DNA of 64,000 nt, from positions 1 to 64,000 of the forward strand of contig CALCWC010000087.1 of the NCBI GenBank assembly GCA_937905985.1, in the 5' to 3' direction. The DNA is from an uncultured Verrucomicrobiales bacterium. Its GTDB lineage: Bacteria; Verrucomicrobiota; Verrucomicrobiia; Verrucomicrobiales; Akkermansiaceae. Positions 8,945 to 18,500 of this stretch are shown piece after piece. The notes beneath the pieces are model-generated. The model was not told the origin of the DNA. It did not search any database and worked only from the letters and a program-made list of their open reading frames with translations. The translations under genes and the position numbers were made by a program. Position 1 is the stretch's first letter; every line of letters starts with the position of its first letter.

Positions 8945-10033
8945 ATGGATACCGGCACGCTCGACACCCGCATTCTGTCTGTGGCAGAGGACTGCGTGGA
9001 GGGATTTCACCGCCGACCGTTCGCTGCCGTGGCAGCCGGCTGCGGCGTGGACGAGGAGACGGTTATTGCGCGCCTGCAGGGCATGATGCGTGAAGGCCGC
9101 ATCCGCCGCGTGCGCCAAACCGTGCTCACCACCAGCCTGGCGGAGGGCGCGCTCGTGGCGTGGAGCATCCCGGAAGATGAGCTCCAGGCCGCCTTCGATT
9201 GGCTGCTTGCCCACGACCCCTTTACAGGGCATATCGTTATCCGCCGCGTGGACCCGCCCACCGCGCCGGGCGCGGAATACCGCCTGTGGACCACGGTGAA
9301 AGTGCCGTGCGGCTGCGGTTTCGTGCAGGAACACTGCCGTATCCTGGCAAGGCATATCCACGCGCAGAATTGGGTGGTGATGCCCGTGGTGGGCATGTTC
9401 ACCCTCGGTGTGGGTCATACACGCCGCGCCAAGCTGCAGCCCGGCGACCGCCTGCCGCAGCTCCCGCGCATGCAGACGCCGCTGCAGGTGCAGCTCTCCG
9501 CCGATGAATGGCGCGTCCTGCTCTCCCTCAAGGAGAGCCTGCAGCCCCAGGAGTTTGTTCCCGGCCTGTGGGAGATGCGCGCCGCCGCGCTCGGCATGGA
9601 TGCGGAGACGTACTGCCGCATTGCCGAATCCCTGGACGCGCGCGGCGTCATCGGCCGCTTTGCCGTGTTCCTGGACCATCGCGGCGCGGCAGACAAGCGC
9701 ACGGGCACGGGGTATGCCGCCCTGTTCCACTGGGCGGTGCCGCAGGGCATGGAGGAACGCGCGGGGGCGGCCATCGGCTCGCACTTGTGCATGACCCACT
9801 GCTATTGGCGCAGCGGCGCGGAAAAAGTTTTCGGCGGCGCGCAAATCATGGGCGTGGCGCACGCCGCGTCCGCAGAGACCCTGCGCGCCCACAAGGATGC
9901 CATGGATGCATTCCTGGCAGAGCAGGGCATCCCCCTGCTGCACACCGCCGCCTTCCTTAGCGAGCGCGCGGAAATCCGCCCCAGCGAAATCTCACCCGCC
10001 GTCTACGTTCCCTGGCGCAAGCAGTGGGCGTGA
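8945..10033 (+). CDS. AhbA/AhbB-like tandem AsnC-type protein (siroheme decarboxylase-like)
   Basis: A 362-aa protein built of two similar halves. Each has a winged-helix-like N-terminal segment (RRPFAAVAAGCGVDEETVIA near residue 25; QEFVPGLWEMRAAALGMDAE near 205) followed by an AsnC/Lrp-type alpha-beta domain. RPFAAVA followed by GRIRRV, and CMTHCYWR with IMGVAHAASAETL in the second half, resemble the AhbA/AhbB (NirD/L/G/H) siroheme decarboxylases, which make 12,18-didecarboxysiroheme for the alternative haem or haem d1 routes. Those subunits are usually separate; here they would be fused. It could instead be a transcription factor of Lrp type. No other haem gene is nearby. It follows ispE by 6 nt and converges on GH16. 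Confidence 0.6.
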   Translation: MDTGTLDTRILSVAEDCVEGFHRRPFAAVAAGCGVDEETVIARLQGMMREGRIRRVRQTVLTTSLAEGALVAWSIPEDELQAAFDWLLAHDPFTGHIVIRRVDPPTAPGAEYRLWTTVKVPCGCGFVQEHCRILARHIHAQNWVVMPVVGMFTLGVGHTRRAKLQPGDRLPQLPRMQTPLQVQLSADEWRVLLSLKESLQPQEFVPGLWEMRAAALGMDAETYCRIAESLDARGVIGRFAVFLDHRGAADKRTGTGYAALFHWAVPQGMEERAGAAIGSHLCMTHCYWRSGAEKVFGGAQIMGVAHAASAETLRAHKDAMDAFLAEQGIPLLHTAAFLSERAEIRPSEISPAVYVPWRKQWA

Positions 10034-10037
10034 TGGT

Positions 10038-10889
10038 TCACTTCCTCTTGGTGTAATACCGCACGTAGTCCACTTGGAACTGGCAGGGGTATTGGCCGGC
10101 ATCGGGGGCCTCGGTCATGGTGCCCGGGCCGCCCACGGCGGTGTTGATGATGAGGTAGCCGCCCTTGCGGAAGGGATTGCGCCCGTCCGGATAGGTGATT
10201 TTCTCCGTTTCCAGGCGGGTGATCTCCTGCTTGTCCACGCCTAGGCGGATGGCGGTCTTGTCCCATTCCATCCAGTACACGTGGAAGTTGTCCGTGAGGC
10301 CGTCCACCACGGGATGCTTGTTGACCATGGCGTCCTGGTTGCCGCCGTTTTTGCCCCAGTGGATGGTGGCGTGGCAGTGGTTGTGCTGCTGGGAGGCGTG
10401 CTCCATGATATCGATTTCCCCGCACTGGGGCCAGCCCCACGGGTTGTCGTTGATAAGCCAGATGGCGGGCCAGGCACCCTTGTTGCCGGGAACCTTGGCA
10501 CGCACCTCCAGGCGCCCGTGGAAAAAGTTCTTGTGCCCTCTGGTGGTGATGGAGCCGCTCTTGTAGGGCATGGTTTTGCGCTGCTCGGTCCATCTGGTGG
10601 AGCCGGGCTTGTAGTTGCTCACGGGCGTTTCCTCCGCCTTGGTGGTGAGGGTGAGCATGCCGTCCTTCACGGAGATGGAGTCCGCGGTGTAGGTTTGGGC
10701 GGCACCCTGGTTGCGGACGACGCCCAGCTCCGGCTGCCACTTGGAGGCATCCAGCTTGGAGCCGTTGAATTCATCGTGCCACGCCAGCACCCAGCCCCCG
10801 GGCAGGGTCTTGGGTGCGGCGGCCCCGGTTGCAAGCGCGGGCAGGGCAGAGGTCAATACCAGCAGCGAAAGGGAAATGCGGTTCATCAT
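10038..10889 (-). CDS. Secreted glycoside hydrolase family 16
   Basis: A 283-aa beta-jelly-roll hydrolase. Residues 1-24 are a signal peptide (ISLSLLVLTSALPALATGAA). The catalytic signature GEIDIMEH has nucleophile Glu158, helper Asp160 and acid/base Glu163, in the ExDxxE spacing without an extra residue. WHDEFNG near residue 37 and VDYVRYY at the end are family hallmarks. GH16 members cut beta-1,3/1,4-glucans, agarose-type galactans or internal beta-galactosidic links in mucin O-glycans; in a mucosal bacterium the last is plausible, but substrate cannot be assigned. Its stop is 4 nt from the stop of the convergent gene, with no terminator between. Confidence 0.92.
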   Translation of the reverse strand: MMNRISLSLLVLTSALPALATGAAAPKTLPGGWVLAWHDEFNGSKLDASKWQPELGVVRNQGAAQTYTADSISVKDGMLTLTTKAEETPVSNYKPGSTRWTEQRKTMPYKSGSITTRGHKNFFHGRLEVRAKVPGNKGAWPAIWLINDNPWGWPQCGEIDIMEHASQQHNHCHATIHWGKNGGNQDAMVNKHPVVDGLTDNFHVYWMEWDKTAIRLGVDKQEITRLETEKITYPDGRNPFRKGGYLIINTAVGGPGTMTEAPDAGQYPCQFQVDYVRYYTKRK

Positions 10890-10898
10890 CTATCCCTC

Positions 10899-10927
10899 CT
10901 TGTACCATGTTGGACGCGCGGAGTCAA
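10899..10927 (-). promoter_or_regulatory. Promoter of the GH16 gene
   Basis: Reverse-strand TTGACT (10927-10922), 17-nt spacer, TACAAG (10904-10899). The first ATG of MMNR begins 9 nt later, so this is another very short leader. An AGGAGGG stretch overlaps the -10/start interval but would be at or before the transcription start. Confidence 0.65.
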
Positions 10928-10976
10928 CCATGTATGTGCCGCCCCAGCACATCATGGTGCGGGAGCCATCCTGGGC

Positions 10977-11005
10977 TTGACTTTCAGCCGGTGCTGGCGT
11001 ATCCT
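10977..11005 (+). promoter_or_regulatory. Promoter of the tyrosine phosphatase gene
   Basis: TTGACT at 10977-10982, 17-nt spacer, TATCCT at 11000-11005, with a leader of about 16 nt to the ATG at 11028. Confidence 0.6.
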
Positions 11006-11027
11006 GCCGCCAACCTTTCCGTTCAGT

Positions 11028-11912
11028 ATGGAATCCGCACCCCGCATCAATTTTGAGCAGCAGAGCATCGGCCTCCAGGGCGTGGCCAACGCCCGCGAGC
11101 TCGGCGGGTACGTGATGGCCGACGGTCGCCGCATCCGCCGCGGCAAGCTGCTGCGCAGCGGCAACCTCTTCAAGGCCACGGACGCCGATATGGAGCGCCT
11201 GGCCAACGTGTACCACGTGCAGCACGTTGTGGATTTCCGCACCAAGGGGGAGGCGGACCACTCGCCGGACCGCCCGGTGGCGGGGGCAGACTACCTGCTG
11301 CTGCCCACGGTGGATCCCTCCAAAGACGAATTCTCCGGTGCGGTGGGGCGCGCGTTGATGCGTGCCGCGGAACGCAGCGGGGAGATGCGCGCCGTCAAGG
11401 AAAAGGCTGCGGCAGACAGCAACTTCATCTTCATGGAGCTTGCCCGCAACCATGAGGGCCAGGCCATGGCGCGCGGCATGTATCCCACCCTGCTGTTCTC
11501 CGAGTTCACCCAGCTGCAGTACACCACCTTCTTCAACCGCGTGCTCGCCACCGGGGATGGCGCGGTGCTCTGGCACTGCGCGCAGGGCAAGGACCGCACA
11601 GGGCTTGGCTCTGCCCTCCTCCTGGCGGCCCTCGGTGCCAGCACGGAGCTGATTATCGAGGATTTCGCCCTCTCCAACATCTTCTACGAGGATCTGCTCG
11701 CCAAGCTTTCCGACCAAATGCGCGCGGAGGGCTGCGATGCCGCCGCGCTTGACGCCCTGCTTTCCTTTGTGGGCGTCAACACCCCGCGTTTCGCCAAGGC
11801 CCTGCAGCTGGTGGAGCACGAGTACGGCTCCCTGCACGACTACCTGCTCAACCAAATCTGCCTGTCCGAAGACGACATCGCCCAGCTCCGCGACATGTTC
11901 TTGGAGGATTGA
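11028..11912 (+). CDS. Tyrosine-protein phosphatase family protein
   Basis: A 294-aa cytoplasmic Y_phosphatase3-type enzyme. The P-loop HCAQGKDRTG gives catalytic Cys184 and Arg190 (CX5R), and the KDRTG variant is typical of the lipid/tyrosine phosphatases of this family. The N-terminal NARELGGYVMADGRRIRRGK with LLRSGNL is the usual opening of the family and VVDFRT near residue 68 supplies the conserved Asp-Phe-Arg. The start at 11028 lies just after a good promoter. Substrate is unknown. A hairpin with weak T-rich tail follows before the convergent giant gene. Confidence 0.88.
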   Translation: MESAPRINFEQQSIGLQGVANARELGGYVMADGRRIRRGKLLRSGNLFKATDADMERLANVYHVQHVVDFRTKGEADHSPDRPVAGADYLLLPTVDPSKDEFSGAVGRALMRAAERSGEMRAVKEKAAADSNFIFMELARNHEGQAMARGMYPTLLFSEFTQLQYTTFFNRVLATGDGAVLWHCAQGKDRTGLGSALLLAALGASTELIIEDFALSNIFYEDLLAKLSDQMRAEGCDAAALDALLSFVGVNTPRFAKALQLVEHEYGSLHDYLLNQICLSEDDIAQLRDMFLED

Positions 11913-11924
11913 CAAAAGGGATGC

Positions 11925-11953
11925 GGCTCGCCGGCCTATCCTGCCAGCGAGCC
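11925..11953. terminator. Probable convergent terminator hairpin
   Basis: Stem GGCTCGC / GCGAGCC, extended by CGGC/GCC, with a CTATCCT loop. On the reverse strand it is followed within 6 nt by TTTT, so it may end the giant reverse-strand gene; on the forward strand no T-run follows. Confidence 0.5.
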
Positions 11954-12018
11954 ACACCTGATTATTCCATGTAGGCCGCCTTGGAAGCTCTTTCTAAGCG
12001 GCTTTCTTTCCCTGATTC

Positions 12019-12577
12019 ATTACTTCCTGCGTCTGCGCGCGGCCAGCGCGGCCAGCGCCAGCAGGGAAAGCGTGCCCGTGGCGGGTTCGGGAACGGTTCC
12101 GGTGATACGGAAGTACACGTAGTCATACTGCCGTGTCGCTTCCTCCTCCGCAGCCTGCGCCTCCACGTCTTCCAAGGTGTATACACCCTGCGCGCTGCGC
12201 TGCTGCCCGGCGGCGTCCTCGTACAGCAGGGTTACGTTCAGGCCGTCTGCAAACCGGCCTTTCAGGTCACCCTCGCCAAGGCCGAGCTGCAACCATTCCG
12301 CACCGTCGAGCTCTCGCGAGCTGTCGCCCACCATATTGACCACCAAGCCCGTATTCCTGCCCTCAATGAGCACATCCTGGATGTTGGACAGGGTGAGGCA
12401 CACCATGTCCGCAGGCTCCGCCGCAGGGGAGGCAACCGCATCACCATAGGTGAGCGGCTTCAGGTTGGTCTTGTCGGCTTCCACCACCAGCCCGTTGGCC
12501 ACCAGCGTGGCAGAGGCATCCGTAATGCTGGAACTGGAGGCCAAGACCACATTCGCCATTTCCAGGCGCGTGCCGGC
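12019..12577 (-). repeat. 559-bp perfect repeat, copy 1 (3' end of protein A gene)
   Basis: Identical base for base to 21569-22127 (offset 9550), covering the last ~185 codons, the stop and one base beyond. The first mismatch is at 12578. The upstream passenger sequence is then unrelated within about 60 bp. Perfect identity including third codon positions points to recent duplication or gene conversion of the anchor module. Confidence 0.97.
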
Positions 12578-15500
12578 CGCCAGGTCAATGAGGGTGTTCT
12601 CAATGCGGGCGTCATCCGCACCGGTGATGGAGGCTTGGTCTGCCTCCGCGCTTTCAAACTTCACGAATCCCTTCACCTTGGCCGTGGCTGTCTTGTCATT
12701 TGCGGTGAATGTCACATCCTCCGCAAGTTTGAGCTGGCCGCCGTAGTCCGCGCCTTCTGCAAGAGCCAGGGATTTGCCCGCTGCAATGTTCACCACGCCG
12801 TTGCCGGCGGTGGATTCCAGCCTCTGAATGCTGTTGGAGGCGTTCACGTTCACAATGGCTTTGGTGCTACCCACCCCGTCGGCAAACTTCAGTTTGTCTG
12901 CCAAGCCCTCTGCGCTGTTCACGTTCACGGTTGTGGTGCTGTTGCTGCCGCTCTGGCGCACCACCATATTGGCCAGATCCTCTGTCTGCATTCCCTCAGA
13001 CAGGGTGTAGGTCTGGCTGCCCTGACCGCCGTAATAGCAGCCAAAGGTCAGCGTGTCGTTGTCTCCCGAGCCTTTGATGTTGCCGTTGAAGGTAATGTTC
13101 GTTGCACCGGAAACCATGGCATTGCCGTCGATAGTCACCGAGCCTGTGAATCCCGTAGCACCGCGCACGGCTCCGAAGCCGTCCTTGCTGTTGCCGGCGG
13201 CGTCACCGCTGTTGCCGCGCAGAACGATATCGTTCTCCAAGGCAGTCTTGTTACCGCCGTTGGTGGTCTTCCAGAACTGGGCACCGTTCTGCACCACCAC
13301 GGTAGCCTCTCCGTTCAGCACGCCCACACGGTCATCTCGCAGGCGGATTTGGGTGGAGCCGTTACCCAGTTCAAGGGTGCCGGTAAAGCCGGAGAGGTTG
13401 ATCTGCCTGGTTTCGCCGGAAAGGGCGTTATCTCCCAGATCATACAGGCCGCTACCGTTGGTGTTCACCAAGTGTAGCGTGCCGCCGCCTGTCACCTCCT
13501 TAACGGCACCGGAATCTGCGAGGGTGGTGCCGAACCGGACATTGAGCGTACTTCCCTCATCCACAATGGCCTTGTTGGCAAAATTATCAGCCACGGAGTT
13601 GATGGTGAACTCGGCATTCCCCTGCACATGCAGGGTGCCCATCTTCAGTGTTTTGTCTGTAGTCTGGGTCACGGTTGCATGAGCCCCGTCTGCCACATTC
13701 AGGGTGCCGGCTCCGATCTGCTGCTCCGTGTTCTGAAGGTTCACGGCCTGCCCCATGGCGATGGTGGCATCACTTGCGATGGTCACGGTGTCGCCATCAT
13801 AGTAGGCGGTGCGTGCCCCGTTTTCCGAGAAGTTGGCGTTGTCTGAATCCCAGGTGCCCACTGCCACATCATCGCTCCAGGTGATAGCGGTACGCTTGAG
13901 GTTCGACATGTCTACTGTCACTTGGTAGCGGCCTCCATGCTCATTGAGCTTCGTGATGACCGCGCCACGCTCCAGCGTGCCGAATCCTCCGAAATTGGTT
14001 TCTTGTAAAGCCTCCCAACCGGTGACCCGGCCTTCACCTTGTTGGATAAACACATCGTATGTGCGGGTGTTTTCTGTTTGCGTGAAGTTGTTGCCGCCAA
14101 GGATGATGTTCATGTTGCTGTCCAAGGCCAGCCCCGCCTGGGTGGTGACAGAACCACCCATGGCAAGGGTTCCGCCAAGGGATGCCTCGTGATTCAGGGT
14201 AACTGCCGATTCGGTTTGGAGCGTGGCGTCATTTGTCACAGTCAACTTGCTGGCTTGAGCAAGCATACCTGCCGCCGCGCTTCCTATGACAAGCGTGGCG
14301 CTGTTGCCTACGGTCAAAGCACCATTGAAATGCTCGGAGTTGCCCATGAAGGCCTGCGTGCCTGTGCCTCCCACGCTGATGCTGATATCCTTGCCAACGG
14401 CCCCGTAGAATACATTGTCGCCGCGAGTGGTAATCTCCAGGCTGCGTGCAACGCCGTCGCCATCAAACACGCTTGCGGTGGTGTTCTCATTAAGGCTGAG
14501 CGCACCCCCGAAAACCAATGATCGCCCGGCATCCAGGTTCGAGCTGCTGGAAAGGCCGGCAATCTTGACAGAGGAGTCATTCAGGCCTAGAGCTACCTTA
14601 ACGTTGGTTTGCGCCACGCTGCTCATGTCAATGCGCGCATCCTTGGTCATCTCCCCGTTGTTGATCACCAAGGCGGTGGACCTGTTGGTGGAATTGGAGG
14701 AATTGACCACACGGATATCACCATTGAAATTACTGGCTGTTCCGCCTTCGGCTCCCAGTTCAAACAGTGCCACCTTGTTGGAGGAGGTGCCGTTTGCCAG
14801 GGTGAGGGTAGAGGTTGCCCCCGTATCCTGCTGCAGGCTGGCAATCTTGATGCCACCCACGTTCTTCTGCTGCTCCAACGTGGCGGCGCTACTGCCTGTC
14901 AGCTTCAGGGAATCCAAGGCCAGGGCGGAAGAGGTCTCCGTGACATTGTTTAGCGCGAACACCGCATTCTCTCCCAGGGTCATGGAACCTATCATTTTCG
15001 TAGCGGCACCATCCTTGAGCATGGTGAACGTCCCGCTGGTGACAGTAAGCGTATTCACATCAAATTCCGCCTCCTGCGCCACCGTCACGCTTCCCCCATT
15101 CACCGTCATGGTGTCGGCGGTTACATTAGCGGCAACCGTCAAGAATCCGATGCCGGATTTGGTTACGTCTCCACGGATTTCGATGATTTTTTCTTCCTTC
15201 CCCTCCTCATGAACAACCTCCGTGTCGGCCTTTATATTCTGGCTCAGAACCGACTTTGTGCCTATTTCCATTTCCAGGCTGCCGCCCAGCACCACGGAAC
15301 CTTCCCCGGTGAATATATCGGCACCAGACACTGCCAGTGTGGCATCCTTTTTCACCGTCAGGGTATCCGCGTGTACAGCCCTGCCAGCCGTGTATGTTCC
15401 CTGGCCGTCCAGCAACAGGGAAGAGGCCCCGTGCAGATTGTCCATGTCAAAGCTCTTGCCGGCATCCAAGCTCATGGACACATTGCCGTGACCGCTGATT

Positions 15501-18500
15501 CCCTGTATTCCGGCGTTGTCATGCTTGATCTCAAGGTTGGTGCCTTCCGCCATTTCTACGCGGCCTACGCGGCTTCCCTGCTCAAGAATCAGGGTTCCGT
15601 TACGCATATCTACGTTCCCGATGATCGTAACGCCTCGGCCCAGCGTAGTTGTTCCACCATCCATGTGCAGCATGGAATCTGCCTGCAAACTGGCTCCGCT
15701 GCGGGCAAATACGGAGTATGTATCCGAACTGTCAAAAATCAAGCCTGCCACTTGGATATTGTCGGTTACGTCTACAGTCTTGTTCTGAGCAAGGTTATTG
15801 AAAACAGCTGTCTGCTTGTCTCCAACTACAATGTTATCTGAACCAAACACTGAGCTGCTCCATGTGTTCCGGTCAGACGTACCATGCCAAATGTAGGTAT
15901 CCTCCTTAGTAGAGAATTCAACACGCAGACCAGAGGCATCAGTCTTGAAGCTCGCCTGCAGGTAATCCAGCGATGCGCTAATAGTGTCTCTTTGAATGTT
16001 GGCCCAGTTGCTGCTGCTGAGCATATACTCCTTCCCCAGCCGTATAACTCCCGTATCAGAGAAGTCTACAACCAGACTTGAAGCCGAGCCGTACGCTATC
16101 GTACCACTGCTGATCTCCAAGGCTGCCGCGCTGGAGGTCTCCATTGCGGTGCCGGTGAAATGGAGCTTGCCTCCGTCCAGGGTCAAGTCTCCCGCCATGG
16201 TTGCTGCTGACGAAGAGTCGTTAAGGGCTGAAATGACACGCAGTGTCTGGCCCTCTGAGAGGTGAAGTCCATTGAAAAAGGCAATGGTGCCGCCGCGGGC
16301 AATGTTGATGCTGTCCATGATTTTCAAATCCTGGACGCCAGAACCAAACATTAGCGTGCCGGATTGGGCCGTAACATCCTTGAATGTCATCTGGTTGCCA
16401 TTGAGCGTCATATTGCTCCCGCTGTCGCTGTTCATCAACAGGCTCACATAGCTGTAACCCGTGGCGTGCTCTTCTTCATCTGTTTCTGTTGGTCGGGCGA
16501 TAACACTGCCGTTGAAACTGCCGCCTCGCCGTATTTCCAAGGTGCCAGCCTCCCCCGTGCGGATAGTGTCTCCAGCTTGGATAACATTGGTTGTTCCGCC
16601 GTTGAGCATATACACAGCGGCAATATCAGTATCGACAGCCAGCTTGGCATTGCCATTGAGTACGACCTTTGCATTTTGCAGTGCATTTTCCCCGCTGATG
16701 GAAAGGGTGCCGTTATTGGACTTGGTAATTGTGCCTTCCCATACGCTTTCACCAGTGAAGCTGATGGTGCCATTCGTGCTGCTGATCAAGTCGCCGGTTC
16801 CACTCATTTTTTCGACACTCCAATTGGCATCGCCATCCAGAGTGGTTGTCCCGCCGGTGAGCGCAAGGTTTTCAAAGGTTTTGATACCTCTACTTCCATC
16901 TATTCGAGTGCCGTGATTGCCTACCTCGACAGTGCCACCGAAATTCTGGTCCGCTCCCGTGAGATGAAGGCGATTGGTCTGCACATCCAGCTTGCCGCCG
17001 CCTCCTGATTCACCCGTATTAAACTCAGCTGAAGAAATATCGTATTCCAAGTAGAACACAATACCTATCTGGGGCAGGCCTCCAACGTCATATCTAAGCT
17101 GTAACGAGGCATCTTGAGCTATGGACACGTCACCGGTAATTTTGGCATGTTGGGCACTACCAAAATCACTGGCATCAAATATGGTCGTGCCTTCCATGAT
17201 GTGGGTATCGCTTGCCAAAACAACGCGCAAGCCGCTAATGGAGCCTCCATAGGAATACAGCGTTGCATCAGAGTTCAACCCACCATCACTAATGTTGATA
17301 TTACCGTTCCGAAGTTCCACGACACCTGAGAATGTGGCTTTCGTGGCATTCAGCGTGCCTCCCCAGACTGCCACAGCGCCAGCCGTCTTCTTGCCATTGG
17401 CATTCAGGACACCGCCGCTCTCAATGTAGGTTGTACCAGTTGCACTAAGGGTTTCATCAGCTCCCAGTGTCACGTTGCTACCAGACTTGATATACATCGA
17501 GTCATAGTACGATTTTCCATTGAGCGTCAGTGTCTTGCCGCTGGTTTCCACCTCGACGCGGCCTGTATCAATCACACCCTGCCAGTTCTTATTGTCTGTT
17601 ATGCTCAGCTTCAGTACGCCAGAACGGTTACTTGAGCTGTCAATAATGGAACCTCCTTCCCCAATGAGTGCATTTTTGAGCTCAAGGCTGTGCCCGGCAA
17701 GGTCAATGATGCCACCATCTACCACTGTTGTTCCGGTTGTCCCGGACAAGGCATCGTCTACCCCCATCTTGAGGGTGACACTACCTTTGTTATAACCTCG
17801 GTCCTTGTCATATCCCCTGACCATGACGGAGCCTTGGAGTGTCGTCTTGTTTGTCAGTTCAACGGCACCATCGCTATATCCTTGCCCATCTACAACAAGG
17901 TTGTGCTCTCCGGCCAAGACGCTACCGATGCTCAGTGTGCCACCACCGCCACCCAAGTGGTAAGTGTTTCCGCTTCCTGTAATGAGGCTGCCGTTGAAGG
18001 TAACGTTCGTATCTGCCCCCAAGGAGACGTTAGGGCAGGCTGACAAATCTACACTAGTTGCGCCTTCCATTTTGTCCATGAGTATAACACCCTCTGAATC
18101 TGCCGTTATGCGTTGCGCGACACCATCTAGGCCAATGATACGCTTGCCGTATGCCAAGTCTATGTTAGCGTCACCCAAAGCATCCAAACTCGTATAGTTC
18201 AAGGTTACCTGGCCGCCAAAGGTAATGGTCTTGATTTGGTTTTCAGTATTGACCAAGGTGACAGTGCCTGTGGTGTGCTGATTGCCAAGAACCAGCTCGC
18301 CCTGTTCGTTGTTGAGCTTGGCATTCACAACGAGCTCACCGCCGCCGCCGCCAAGGAGCCATTGCCCCTTTTCGTTGGTCTCCAGTGTGTCAGATGAGGC
18401 ACCATATTCAACCCTCTTGTTCGGAGCAGCACCGATGAACAAGCTCTGGTGCTGCTCGGTATTCAACAAGGGCTCCTGCTCCTTGTGCAGGGCCAGCACA

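Noticed and set aside
7946..9943. 665-codon reverse-strand ORF over ispE and the AhbAB-like gene
   Set aside because: Arg/His/Ala-rich antisense frame of two real forward genes with good promoters; no recognisable domain.
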